Positions 1 through 8,289 are shown, counted from the stretch's first letter. The stretch is DNA of 64,000 nucleotides from Robinsoniella sp. (GCA_022788205.1 JALEVQ010000018.1:1-64000); one strand, 5' to 3'. Numbers and translations: made by a program. Notes: a model not told the origin generated them from the sequence alone.

Positions 1-50
1 AATGTTTCAATTATTTTGGGACATTTTCAAAAATGCTTGACTCTCTACCT

Positions 51-236
51 TTATTCCAGCTCTTCCACAAAACTTTCGATATAAAGCGATGCCAAATCTT
101 TACACTTGATGCACTGTTTCCCTATGCGAAGCCGACTCTGCACATCTTCAAATGTCCGGTCTCCCATCTTCACTGCCTCCTCGATTTCTTGCAAAGTCAC
201 GCCATTACAACTACATATGATCTCTTCTTTATTCAT
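51..236 (-). CDS. BFD-like [2Fe-2S] binding mini-protein
   Basis: A 61-residue protein with cysteines at 8, 10, 42 and 45 (C-x-C, then C-x2-C), the ligand pattern of the BFD-like [2Fe-2S] domain found in bacterioferritin-associated ferredoxin and in NirB or hydroxyproline-oxidase type proteins. An upstream in-frame start would lengthen it by 11 residues inside the histidine kinase gene. The ATG at 236 is preferred because the conserved domain begins right after it. It overlaps the kinase 3' end by 8 bp, so the two are probably translationally coupled. No signal peptide or membrane segment is visible, so it should be cytoplasmic. Its partner is unknown. An electron-transfer or iron-sensing role is inference; the cluster assignment rests on the cysteine spacing. 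Confidence 0.85.
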   Translation of the reverse strand: MNKEEIICSCNGVTLQEIEEAVKMGDRTFEDVQSRLRIGKQCIKCKDLASLYIESFVEELE

Positions 237-1836
237 TTTCTCTTTTCCCTTCTGCCTCAGCGTCTCCATCTAATTCAAACCAGAATTCGACTCCGTTTTT
301 ATAGTTGATGGCTCCACATTCCTGATGGAAAGAATCCATAATCGCCTTTACAATGGAAAGCCCTATTCCACTTCCTCCATACTCACGCGTTCTCGCCTTA
401 TCTACCTTATAGAATTTAATCCAAATATTCGGCATATCTTCTTCTGGTATCGGATCTCCTGTATTGAACACGGAAACTCGAACTTTCCCATCTTCTTTCT
501 TCTTGATTTTCACATCGATAATCTTTTTATAGTCTACATGGTTCAAAGCATTGCTGATATAATTTGTCACAACTTCTTCCACTTTAAATTCATCTGCCCA
601 GACATGGACCGGATCTTTCTGAGAAAATCGAATTTTCGCCTCTTTCTGTTGTGCCAGAATTTCTGCTGACTGCACCACACCGCGGATCAGAGTCGTCAAG
701 TCAAACCGCTCCATCATTACTTTCTCATTTCCAAACTCCAGCTGATTTAAAGTCAACAGTTTCTTTACCATATTGTTCATTTTTGCAGCTTCATCCATAA
801 TGACACTACAGTAAAATTCTCTGCTCTCTTCATCGTCATTGATACATTCCTGGAGTCCTTCTGCATACCCCTGAATTAACGCGATTGGCGTTTTCAATTC
901 ATGAGACACATTCGACAGGAACTCTTTTCTCATCTCATCCACCTGTGTTTTCTTTTCAATATCCTGCTGGAGCTCATTGTTTGCTGTCTTTAGCTCTGAG
1001 ATTGTCATCTCCAGTGTCTCTGACATTTTATTAAAGTGTTCCCCCAACTGACCAATCTCATCGTTTCCTCCGCTGGAATATTTTGCATCAAAATCCAGTT
1101 CTGCCATCCTTTTTGACAACTCTGTCAGTTCCAAAATGGGCTTCGTAATCTTTTTTGAAAGCCATGACAGCATAATCGTACTTATCGCAATCACAACAAT
1201 GCTGATATACGCTAAAAACTCATTCGAAATCTTGGCATTCGAGCGGATACTTTCCAGCGGGACTCTCATCAAAAATGCATACGCATTATCTAAAACCCCC
1301 CACAGCTCCAGATATTCCTGTTTCGATTCCATATCGGTATTTCTCTGAAGAGTATAGTATTCATTTCTTTTAATGATACTGTCGTTACTATTGTCGACAC
1401 CGACCAGATAACCGTACAATCTTCCTGCCATCAAATTTTTATTTATATTGCTTGTGTAGAGACATGTTTTCATATCCTGATTTAAAACAAGCAGAGAAAT
1501 ATTCTCTGCTCCGAATATATTTCCCATATTCTCCTTCACAATCTCTTCGTTCAGACCATATGTTGTGATCGTCTCGTTCAACTGTTCATATGTGTTGATC
1601 AGCACTTTTTGCTTTTTCATCATATAGTATCGTTCCAGAAACAGATTGTTGATCACCCAATTGGAAACCAAAACAATCGCGATCATGACAGCAAAAGAAA
1701 AGGTTAATTCTCTTTTTATGGAATGACTCTTTACTTTCTTTTTCTTATTTCCACTTTCTCCCTGATAATGTTCCTCCTGAACATTGTCTAATGGATCGCT
1801 CTCCCTGCGAAGCTTGCGTTGTCTCAGTAGTTTCAT
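229..1836 (-). CDS. Sensor histidine kinase with HAMP domain
   Basis: A 535-residue membrane sensor kinase. Order: basic cytoplasmic tail (1-42), TM1 (about 43-66), extracellular sensor (about 67-205), TM2 (about 207-226), HAMP linker, coiled-coil stretch, HisKA with the phospho-accepting H312 in SNVSHELKTP, and a HATPase_c domain with N429 in the N-box and a GGSGIGLS G2 box near 487-494. The G1 box reads NTGDPI rather than D-x-G-x-G, as in many Firmicute kinases of this subfamily. The start follows the response regulator stop by 14 nt with an AAGGGG site. It should phosphorylate the upstream OmpR-type regulator. The signal sensed is unknown. The extracellular domain is about 140 residues and matches nothing I recognise. 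Confidence 0.95.
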   Translation of the reverse strand: MKLLRQRKLRRESDPLDNVQEEHYQGESGNKKKKVKSHSIKRELTFSFAVMIAIVLVSNWVINNLFLERYYMMKKQKVLINTYEQLNETITTYGLNEEIVKENMGNIFGAENISLLVLNQDMKTCLYTSNINKNLMAGRLYGYLVGVDNSNDSIIKRNEYYTLQRNTDMESKQEYLELWGVLDNAYAFLMRVPLESIRSNAKISNEFLAYISIVVIAISTIMLSWLSKKITKPILELTELSKRMAELDFDAKYSSGGNDEIGQLGEHFNKMSETLEMTISELKTANNELQQDIEKKTQVDEMRKEFLSNVSHELKTPIALIQGYAEGLQECINDDEESREFYCSVIMDEAAKMNNMVKKLLTLNQLEFGNEKVMMERFDLTTLIRGVVQSAEILAQQKEAKIRFSQKDPVHVWADEFKVEEVVTNYISNALNHVDYKKIIDVKIKKKEDGKVRVSVFNTGDPIPEEDMPNIWIKFYKVDKARTREYGGSGIGLSIVKAIMDSFHQECGAINYKNGVEFWFELDGDAEAEGKRENE

Positions 1837-1850
1837 CGTTCAATAACCCC

Positions 1851-2528
1851 TTAAACCACTTCAAATTTGTATCCCATACCCCAGATGGTCTTGATGTAAT
1901 CTCCTTTGTCTCCCAATTTGCTTCTCAGCTTTTTTACATGGGTGTCAATGGTTCTTGCATCGCCAAAATAGTCATAATTCCAGACACTGTTCAAAATTTT
2001 TTCACGGGAAAGTGCAATGTTCTGGTTTTCTGCAAAGTAAGTCAGCAGCTCGAACTCTTTAAAACTTAAATCGATCGGTTTGCCATCGATCGTCACCATG
2101 TGGGCTGCTTTGTTGATTTCAATCGCTCCCGCATGGATGATTTCATCTTTTCCAATTCCTGTTGTCCTGCGCAGAATCGCTTCCACACGCGCCACCAAGA
2201 TTTTAGGGCTGAACGGTTTTGATATGTACTCATCGACTCCCAGCTCGAACCCTAACAACTCATCGCGCTCATCTCCTTTTGCCGTCAGCATAATAATCGG
2301 AACCTTCGAATGTTGTCTGATAGTACGGCATACTTCCCATCCATCCATCTTCGGCATCATGACATCCAAAATAATCAGGGAAATATCCTTTGTCGCAAAA
2401 AACAAATCCACCGCATCTGCCCCGTTTTCTGCCTCCAAAACCTGAAAATCTTTCTTTACAAGGAAATCTCTCACCAATTTTCTCATTCTGCTCTCGTCGT
2501 CTACAACTAAGATTTTTAATTTATCCAT
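1851..2528 (-). CDS. OmpR-family response regulator
   Basis: A 225-residue two-domain regulator. The receiver domain has the acidic pair near residues 10-11 (VVDDE), phospho-acceptor D55 in LIILDVMMPKMDGW, and K84 in the LTAKGDE loop. The C-terminal winged-helix domain ends with a typical RTIDTHVKKLRSKLG recognition segment. A GGAGGAATAAATC site lies before the ATG. It is followed immediately by the sensor kinase, its likely partner. It should bind DNA as a dimer when phosphorylated. Targets are unknown, but the serine hydrolase and alarmone synthetase just upstream are natural candidates (inference). Confidence 0.96.
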   Translation of the reverse strand: MDKLKILVVDDESRMRKLVRDFLVKKDFQVLEAENGADAVDLFFATKDISLIILDVMMPKMDGWEVCRTIRQHSKVPIIMLTAKGDERDELLGFELGVDEYISKPFSPKILVARVEAILRRTTGIGKDEIIHAGAIEINKAAHMVTIDGKPIDLSFKEFELLTYFAENQNIALSREKILNSVWNYDYFGDARTIDTHVKKLRSKLGDKGDYIKTIWGMGYKFEVV

Positions 2529-2569
2529 GATTTATTCCTCCACTTTCTCGAGGATAGTATACACGCTAA

Positions 2570-3286
2570 TTATGAATGTTTTGTGATCTTTTCTATATTT
2601 CTTCGTTCTTCTGTAATTTTCTCGATCTTTTTTCTTATTCTCTGCATCTGATCATCCGTGGAAGCAATCACTTCCGCGCAGGATCTCAACTCTTCCAGAA
2701 TCTCATCTGTGTTTTCGATATCTTTTTTGTAGCGCACCTGATGATCCAGACTTGCCCAAAAGTCCATCGCGATCGTGCGGATCTGAACCTCAACACGCAT
2801 TGGTTTCTTTTTCTTCGGCAAAAAAACAGGGATCTCTACTATCATATGGTAACTTCGATATCCGTTTGGCTTTGGATTTTTGATATAATCTTTGATCTGC
2901 ACTACCTTCAGATCATCCTGTCTCGCCAGCATTTCCGCCACATCATAGATATCATCAATAAAATGACAGACTACCCTGATTCCTGCCACATCATTTAAAT
3001 TTTTCTCGACAGAATCAATTGAGACTTCCAGCCCTCTTCTCTCAAGTTTCTTCACAATACTTCCCGGTGATTTAATCCGTGATTTAATAAAATTGATCGG
3101 ATTTCTCTTATATTTCACGGACAGTGCATCATTCAAGATCTCCAGCTTTGTCTGAACTTCCCTGATCGCACAGCGATACATCATAATCAATTCTTCATAC
3201 TGTTTCATCTGCTCTAAGAACTGTTCTGGCACTTCAATCGCAGATGTCTGCTCCAAAAAAGCTCCGTTGTTTTTTTCCTCTATCAT
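2570..3286 (-). CDS. Small alarmone synthetase, RelQ/YjbM-like
   Basis: A 238-residue single-domain RelA/SpoT nucleotidyltransferase. The synthetase core spans roughly residues 75-205 and contains AGIRVVCHF, a GYRSYH motif and RVEVQIRT, which line the nucleotide pocket of (p)ppGpp synthetases. There is no HD hydrolase domain and no TGS or ACT domain, so it belongs to the small alarmone synthetases (RelQ/YjbM type) that make (p)ppGpp from GTP or GDP and ATP. It lies 30 nt after the serine hydrolase stop and 41 nt before the response regulator. This suggests co-transcription and a link between envelope stress and the stringent response, which is inference. Confidence 0.92.
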   Translation of the reverse strand: MIEEKNNGAFLEQTSAIEVPEQFLEQMKQYEELIMMYRCAIREVQTKLEILNDALSVKYKRNPINFIKSRIKSPGSIVKKLERRGLEVSIDSVEKNLNDVAGIRVVCHFIDDIYDVAEMLARQDDLKVVQIKDYIKNPKPNGYRSYHMIVEIPVFLPKKKKPMRVEVQIRTIAMDFWASLDHQVRYKKDIENTDEILEELRSCAEVIASTDDQMQRIRKKIEKITEERRNIEKITKHS

Positions 3287-3316
3287 TTTCCTGTTGTACT
3301 CTCCTCTTCTATCGTT

Positions 3317-4435
3317 TTATCTGTTTTCAGCAGCGAGATAATCATATACCCATCCCGATAGCTCCTGTATATCCGCCTGAGTTTGACCATTGTTGGCCAT
3401 ATTGTTGACTAAGATACACAAAATATAATCTCCAAATGAAGTGTGCACGATCGCTGCATCTCCTTCTACCATTCCTTTTTCCGGTACTTCTGCCTGCGCG
3501 ATCTCTCCTGTTTTGTTTGCTACCCACTCATCTTGTCCTGTGAGACGTGTCTGAAGTGCATATGGAATCTTATTCCTTCTCTCCTGATTCTGCAAAAAAG
3601 ATAACATCTTTTCAGAGGCACTGCTGTTTACGCATGTCTTATCATAAATCTTTTCCAGCAGCCGTCCACAATCCCTAGCCGATGTATAATTGTCTCCACT
3701 TGTCTGATAAGACAGCATCAATCTTCCCATAGAAGTATCCTCATATCCATGCTGCTGTGCATACCATGTCACCTGCGCCATACCATTGGCGGAATCCCCT
3801 GATCCCAGATAATCTGTCACTAAAGTATTGCATGCTGTGTTATCGCTCACCGTGATCATTGGTTGAATCAGCCACTCGATCTCATCACTTTGAAACATCC
3901 CTTGACTTGCCTGATCATATAAAGTCTCCATCACAAACAGCTTGATGAGACTTGCAGACTTCATCGCCCTTCCATATTGCTCAGAATAAATATCACAGAC
4001 TTCTTCACGCTCCATGCCTTTTGTCTTTACATATACAGACCAGATCCCGTCATATACGCGAACTTTCTCAGCAATCAGCTGCGCCATCTGGTTCTCTTCT
4101 GTCTTGTCAGCTTTTTTCTCCGTCATCTTGTCCGTCTCTTTCTCTGTCGATGTTTCAGATTCCGAAGATTCCTGACGGATCGGTGCTTCGCTCTGCGGCT
4201 GTGTCTCTTCTTTGGCAGTCTGTGTCTCCTCAGCCTCTTTTTCCGCAGGCTTCTCTGGAGAAATCTGCTCAGAATCTATCGTTTTACTTTCTGGCAGTTT
4301 TGTCTCTGCCTGAATCGTAGGAATCATCTTGCCGTCTTGTCCCTTTTTTGCGATCTTAGAGATAATCATTCCTGACTCTGCCACAATCAAGAGTGTCATC
4401 ACCATGATCAGTGCCCATAATCTCTTGTTTTTCAT
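3317..4435 (-). CDS. Membrane-anchored serine hydrolase, class A beta-lactamase fold
   Basis: A 372-residue extracytoplasmic protein. An N-terminal membrane anchor or signal (about 7-28) is followed by a low-complexity linker rich in Glu, Thr, Ser and Lys (about 40-115), then a hydrolase domain with S162-x-x-K165 (SLIK), S197-D-N199 and K308-T-G310. These are the three active-site motifs of the PBP/class A beta-lactamase superfamily. I cannot see the omega-loop glutamate motif (E-x-x-L-N) of true class A beta-lactamases; the equivalent region reads YQTSGDNYTSARD. A cell-wall-acting or penicillin-interacting role is therefore likelier than efficient beta-lactam hydrolysis (inference). It heads the run with the alarmone synthetase and two-component genes. 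Confidence 0.85.
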   Translation of the reverse strand: MKNKRLWALIMVMTLLIVAESGMIISKIAKKGQDGKMIPTIQAETKLPESKTIDSEQISPEKPAEKEAEETQTAKEETQPQSEAPIRQESSESETSTEKETDKMTEKKADKTEENQMAQLIAEKVRVYDGIWSVYVKTKGMEREEVCDIYSEQYGRAMKSASLIKLFVMETLYDQASQGMFQSDEIEWLIQPMITVSDNTACNTLVTDYLGSGDSANGMAQVTWYAQQHGYEDTSMGRLMLSYQTSGDNYTSARDCGRLLEKIYDKTCVNSSASEKMLSFLQNQERRNKIPYALQTRLTGQDEWVANKTGEIAQAEVPEKGMVEGDAAIVHTSFGDYILCILVNNMANNGQTQADIQELSGWVYDYLAAENR

Positions 4436-4504
4436 CCTTTTCCCATCTTCCTCCGCTCTCTAAAAATCACAGCACCTTTACAAATCGTATTTCTTTTTTA
4501 TCTG

Positions 4505-4551
4505 TCAGACAAACTGCAAAGCCTTGCCATAAGTCGCAAAGCTTTGTCTGA
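4505..4551. repeat. Inverted repeat downstream of the FHA gene
   Basis: TCAGACAAA (4505-4513) pairs with TTTGTCTGA (4543-4551). The loop itself contains two copies of CAAAG. It lies 7 nt after the FHA stop on the minus strand. No U-tract follows on either strand, so it is not a clear intrinsic terminator. It may protect an mRNA 3' end. Confidence 0.5.
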
Positions 4552-4557
4552 TAAGAA

Positions 4558-5502
4558 CTATTGTAATCGAAAAATATTGTCCGTGTTTCCTATTCGAAAC
4601 ACCGCTCTGCTGCCGACATTACTCCACGTCTCTTTCGGAAGCCAGACTTTCTCATTCAGATAAACTCCGCTCTGAGAATAGTCCATTATAAAAAATTTGC
4701 CTGTCTGTCTGTTAAAGCGCACAACACAGTGAACTCGCCCGACATCAAGCGATTCCAGGCAGACATTGCAGATTTCCGGATCTCGCCCAATGATAATCTC
4801 CGGTGTATTTGCAAAAGAGATCCTCGCTGAGGCATATTCCCCTGACTCTCCTATCATTTCCCCGATCACCTGGTGTGATGACCGATATCTTTCTGGTCTG
4901 TCCCCCTGTCTCGTTCCCCGTTCCTTCGCCTTTCCTGTTCTTCCCTTCGCCGCAGAATCCGCAAACAGATCCTTGACAAACACCGGTATCAATGCAAACA
5001 CAAAGCTGATAAGATGAACAGCGCTATTGATATACATTCCATATCCGATCGATGTCTCCACAGAAATCGTGACCATATTGGAGATGATGCTATGCGGAAA
5101 TTCTCTCAAAAAGATCCATGCCACTGCAAACAACGCCGCATCTGTCATCAGTTCCAAGACGCAGCAGACAATTGCCACATTTTTTACTTTCTTTCCGTAA
5201 ACTGCCGACACTGCAATGGCTGAACCGATCTCCAAAACAACCAAAAAAATTAATAACCCCTGAAAAATTTGATACAGCATGGCACAGCGCTCTCCATTTT
5301 CCACCATCGATAACAAAATTTTCATATCACTGTCTACTTGAAACAGGTATTCTAATATTTGGAGCCCTGACTTTTGATACATTAATCCGATTGCAGGGAC
5401 TAAAATATTAATAAATGGGAAAAAAATACAACCTGCTGCCAGAAAAAAATAGAAAATCAACACAACTTGATATGTCAGCTGTCTCCTGCTACTTTTTTTC
5501 AT
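4558..5502 (-). CDS. Membrane protein with C-terminal FHA domain
   Basis: A 314-residue protein with four predicted membrane segments (about 12-40, 75-100, 108-133 and 155-178), a basic cytoplasmic linker (180-210) and a C-terminal FHA domain (about 225-314). The FHA phosphothreonine-binding GR is present (G239-R240). The usual S-R-x-H motif reads G255-R-V-H258, so the serine that normally contacts phosphate is glycine; DYSQSGVYLN matches the next conserved block. It is the last gene of a PP2C-kinase-FHA set, and a GAGGAGATAAAAAGAGG stretch precedes the start. It probably gathers phosphorylated partners at the membrane (inference). The weakened binding site makes strict phosphothreonine dependence uncertain. 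Confidence 0.88.
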   Translation of the reverse strand: MKKSSRRQLTYQVVLIFYFFLAAGCIFFPFINILVPAIGLMYQKSGLQILEYLFQVDSDMKILLSMVENGERCAMLYQIFQGLLIFLVVLEIGSAIAVSAVYGKKVKNVAIVCCVLELMTDAALFAVAWIFLREFPHSIISNMVTISVETSIGYGMYINSAVHLISFVFALIPVFVKDLFADSAAKGRTGKAKERGTRQGDRPERYRSSHQVIGEMIGESGEYASARISFANTPEIIIGRDPEICNVCLESLDVGRVHCVVRFNRQTGKFFIMDYSQSGVYLNEKVWLPKETWSNVGSRAVFRIGNTDNIFRLQ

Positions 5503-5596
5503 CCTCTTTTTATCTCCTCTCTTTGATATCTCTGTCTGTAACGCCTCTCTTTTTTAGACTTTATCACTTTCCAAGTTATTGCAGACAGTCATTTTT

Positions 5597-6655
5597 TTAC
5601 CAGACCACGATCAAAATTATTGCCAAAAGTAAGGCAATCACCCCTTCTATTCCGATCAAGATCATTAAAAAATAGGATTTACTTTTCTCCTTTCTGCTCT
5701 CACTCCTCATTTCCTGACTTGTCGTCAAAAATATCTGGTCTAACTTTTTTAATTGAACATTTTTCTTCTTCGGATCAGCATTCAAAAGATCCATCAACTG
5801 CTTTTCTGTCTCAGCTTGCATCCTGATACCAAGTTCCGACGGCGATGTGATCTTTTCCTTTTTTATCCTGCGACTTTGGAAATAAGGCATCTGTCCTGTC
5901 ACCATACGGTAAAACATAGCCGCCACCGCATAGACATCTGCCTTTTTCCAGAAAATCTCTGTCTCCTCATACACTTCCCTTGGAATATACGGATTCTCCT
6001 CAAACAGAATTCCTCGCGCTCTGTTATCGTTGACGCGGACTCCAAAGTTGGTAAGCACAATCGCATCGTCCGTGATCACAACATTATCAATGGACAGATT
6101 TCCATGTGACAGCCCTAATCTCTCGAGCTGCGACAAGATATGAATCACCTGCCTCGTCCATCTCCTCGCTCTGTTAAACAAAATCGGATTCTCTCGCTCC
6201 AGAATTTGCCGAATCGTCATCCCATTGACATATTCCCTGACATAATACACGGTCCCATACTGCATCGCCTGATCATAGACGCGCGCAATTCCCTCCATGT
6301 GGTCGATGTGATTCCAGTTCTCTATCTCCTGGACAAAAGCTTTCTTACCAGCCTCATACAATTTTTCCCATTTCGGCTCACTCACGATCTCCTGTCCATC
6401 GATACGAAACGCAATTTTTTCCGGAAAATATTCTTTGATCACTACTTTTTTTTCGATCAGACTATCCCATCCAATGTAGCTGATTCCGATGGAATCCTGA
6501 TGAAAGGCTTTTCCAACTATGTACCGTTCTCCGAGCATCGTCCCTGGTCGCTGACAAGCTGTGCTGACATTTTTCCACTCTCTCGGATATCCGCAATAAG
6601 GACATTCCTGCTTCTGTGCTGAATAATCCTTCATGCACCCCATACATTTTATCAT
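5597..6655 (-). CDS. Zinc-ribbon Ser/Thr kinase-like protein, probable pseudokinase
   Basis: A 352-residue protein. An N-terminal zinc ribbon (C4, C7, C18, C21) is followed by a protein-kinase fold (about 43-300) and a single C-terminal membrane segment (about 326-351). The beta-3 lysine is present (K74 in VVIKEYFPEK) and the metal-binding Asn is kept (N191). The catalytic HxD aspartate is Asn (H184-G-N186), and the DFG aspartate is also Asn (N203-F-G205). Losing both suggests a pseudokinase or an unusual metal-independent enzyme. GGAGGAAATC precedes the start. The gene sits between PP2C (35 nt upstream) and FHA (94 nt downstream). The role is probably scaffolding or allosteric control within this triad (inference). 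Confidence 0.85.
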   Translation of the reverse strand: MIKCMGCMKDYSAQKQECPYCGYPREWKNVSTACQRPGTMLGERYIVGKAFHQDSIGISYIGWDSLIEKKVVIKEYFPEKIAFRIDGQEIVSEPKWEKLYEAGKKAFVQEIENWNHIDHMEGIARVYDQAMQYGTVYYVREYVNGMTIRQILERENPILFNRARRWTRQVIHILSQLERLGLSHGNLSIDNVVITDDAIVLTNFGVRVNDNRARGILFEENPYIPREVYEETEIFWKKADVYAVAAMFYRMVTGQMPYFQSRRIKKEKITSPSELGIRMQAETEKQLMDLLNADPKKKNVQLKKLDQIFLTTSQEMRSESRKEKSKSYFLMILIGIEGVIALLLAIILIVVW

Positions 6656-6690
6656 GATTTCCTCCTAATGCCCCGCCCGCAGCAGCAGCT

Positions 6691-7416
6691 CTATCGAATC
6701 CAAACTCCTATCGCAGAAAAATTATCCATCTGCTTTCCATGTCCGTTTTCCTGTACAATCTTTTCCATGACATTCAGCCAGTGTGCCACACTTTTGGCGT
6801 TTCGCAGCGTATGTTCCATCCATTCCTCTGTGATGTATTCCCAGAATCCGTCACTGCACATCAGAAAAGACATTCCCTCCGTCAGCCTGATCGGTCTCGA
6901 AAGATCGTAAGTCTCTCTCTCCCATTCATTTCCCATCACCCGCAAAAGTCGATTGCGATCCGGATGCGTTCGGATATCTGCCTCTGAAATTTCTCCGCTC
7001 TTGACAAGCATCTGCGGCACACTGTGATCCAACGTGCGCTGCTTTAGTATTCCGTCTTCAAACAGATATAACCTGGAATCTCCGATATGTCCCCACGCAG
7101 CAGTCTCCTTCTGAATCAGAAGCGCTACCAGCGTCGTCTTCATCTGTTCCGACGCATTATGTATCCTCTGAAGATTCAACAGTCGTCTCTGTCCATCCTC
7201 AAACAGCTCTTTCAGGTAGGTGTCATAAGAATCTAATCGCTCGAACAGCTTTATTCCATAATTCACTGTCATCTGTGACGCAACTTCGCCAGCCCCATGA
7301 CCGCCCAGCCCGTCCGCGAGCAGAAAGACGCTTGCACCTCTTTTTTCTTTCATGCGAATACTATCTTCGTTGTTATTCCTCTCTCCCTGCCTGCTGAACA
7401 TTGCGTAAGTAACCAT
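6691..7416 (-). CDS. PP2C-family protein phosphatase
   Basis: A 241-residue metal-dependent Ser/Thr phosphatase of the bacterial Stp/PrpC type. All family motifs are intact: ED near residue 18, LADGLGGHGAGE (metal-binding DG), GHIGDSRLYL, SDGFWEYI and a C-terminal DNFSA. It should be soluble, cytoplasmic and catalytically competent. GAGGAGTGT precedes the ATG, and an extended -10 promoter lies about 75 nt upstream, so it is probably the first gene of the PP2C-kinase-FHA transcript. An active phosphatase beside a kinase with both catalytic Asp residues replaced is odd. Its real substrate may be phosphorylated by another kinase elsewhere. Confidence 0.95.
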   Translation of the reverse strand: MVTYAMFSRQGERNNNEDSIRMKEKRGASVFLLADGLGGHGAGEVASQMTVNYGIKLFERLDSYDTYLKELFEDGQRRLLNLQRIHNASEQMKTTLVALLIQKETAAWGHIGDSRLYLFEDGILKQRTLDHSVPQMLVKSGEISEADIRTHPDRNRLLRVMGNEWERETYDLSRPIRLTEGMSFLMCSDGFWEYITEEWMEHTLRNAKSVAHWLNVMEKIVQENGHGKQMDNFSAIGVWIR

Positions 7417-7489
7417 ACACTCCTCTTCTCTATCCGCTTTACATTCTTTTTATAAGAACTACGTTTTTCTGATTGATTTATTATACCAC

Positions 7490-7495
7490 ATTTCT
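7490..7495 (-). promoter_or_regulatory. Extended -10 promoter for the PP2C-kinase-FHA genes
   Basis: On the minus strand TGG-TATAAT forms an extended -10 element about 75 nt upstream of the PP2C start. No good -35 is seen at 17 nt, which fits extended -10 promoters. The surrounding region is AT-rich. Confidence 0.5.
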
Positions 7496-7566
7496 CCCTA
7501 TTTGTTTTGTTAATTTTGTGAATATTTTTTATATTTATACAAGTAATGACGATCTCTGCCCCAGCA

Positions 7567-8154
7567 TCAATGAGATTGCCGTGTTTTCTTTTTTAATCTC
7601 TGGTATAATTCTGCTATCGGCAGTCCCACCACATTATAATAGTCTCCTCGAATTTCTTTCACAAAGACAAGCGCTTTTCCCTGGATGGCGTATGCTCCCG
7701 CTTTATCCATAGGTTCTCCTGTGTTGATGTAATCCCAGATTTCTTCTTCTTCCATCGGATACATCTCTACTTCTGTCTTTCTGGCAAAGCTTTCCTTTCC
7801 ATAAATCTCCTTTCCTCTGCACTCCAAGATTGTCACACCTGTCCATACATGGTGTGTTCTTCCCTGAAGTTTTTTCAGCATCTGAAAGGCATCCTCTCTA
7901 TCCTGCGGTTTTCCCATAATGATTCCATCCAGCGCGACTACTGTATCCGCTCCGACCACAATCGTCTCCCTTTCCATCTCATCAGCAACCGCACATGCTT
8001 TCTGATGTGATAACTCCAGTACTACTTCTTCCGGCTTTTGACTGGTAATCTTTTCCTCACACTCACTGACCTGTACCACAAACGGAATGCCCGCCTGCTC
8101 CATCAGCTCTTTTCTACGCGGTGACCCCGAAGCTAAAACAATTTTTTCCATCAT
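7567..8154 (-). CDS. maf: Maf-family nucleotide pyrophosphatase
   Basis: A 195-residue Maf/YhdE-type protein with the N-terminal signature SGSPRRKELM, a VVGADTVV block and a YAIQGKALVF block near the C terminus. Family members are house-cleaning pyrophosphatases that hydrolyse dTTP, UTP and modified nucleotides, and are linked to septation arrest. The start was moved to the ATG at 8154 because GGAGGA lies 10 nt upstream of it; the longer in-frame start would put the ATG on that ribosome site. It is convergent with nothing and divergent from ssrA. The 150-nt gap to PP2C holds the PP2C promoter. Confidence 0.93.
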   Translation of the reverse strand: MMEKIVLASGSPRRKELMEQAGIPFVVQVSECEEKITSQKPEEVVLELSHQKACAVADEMERETIVVGADTVVALDGIIMGKPQDREDAFQMLKKLQGRTHHVWTGVTILECRGKEIYGKESFARKTEVEMYPMEEEEIWDYINTGEPMDKAGAYAIQGKALVFVKEIRGDYYNVVGLPIAELYQRLKKKTRQSH

Positions 8155-8289
8155 GTTGCATCTATCCTCCATCGTAATCCTTAGATGTACTCTGCAAAAA
8201 CATTATATAGCAAAAGTGACAGTGGATACAATACCGAATTCCATGTTGCTCTGAGATCCGGGTAACGATTTTTATTTTTTGTTTATCCC

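Noticed and set aside
1..50. AATGT/ACATT inverted repeat at the left edge
   Set aside because: Too short (5 bp) and at the window boundary, so no reliable call can be made.
4558..7416. Type VI or type VII secretion locus suggested by FHA/kinase/PP2C genes
   Set aside because: No structural secretion gene is present within the window on either side.
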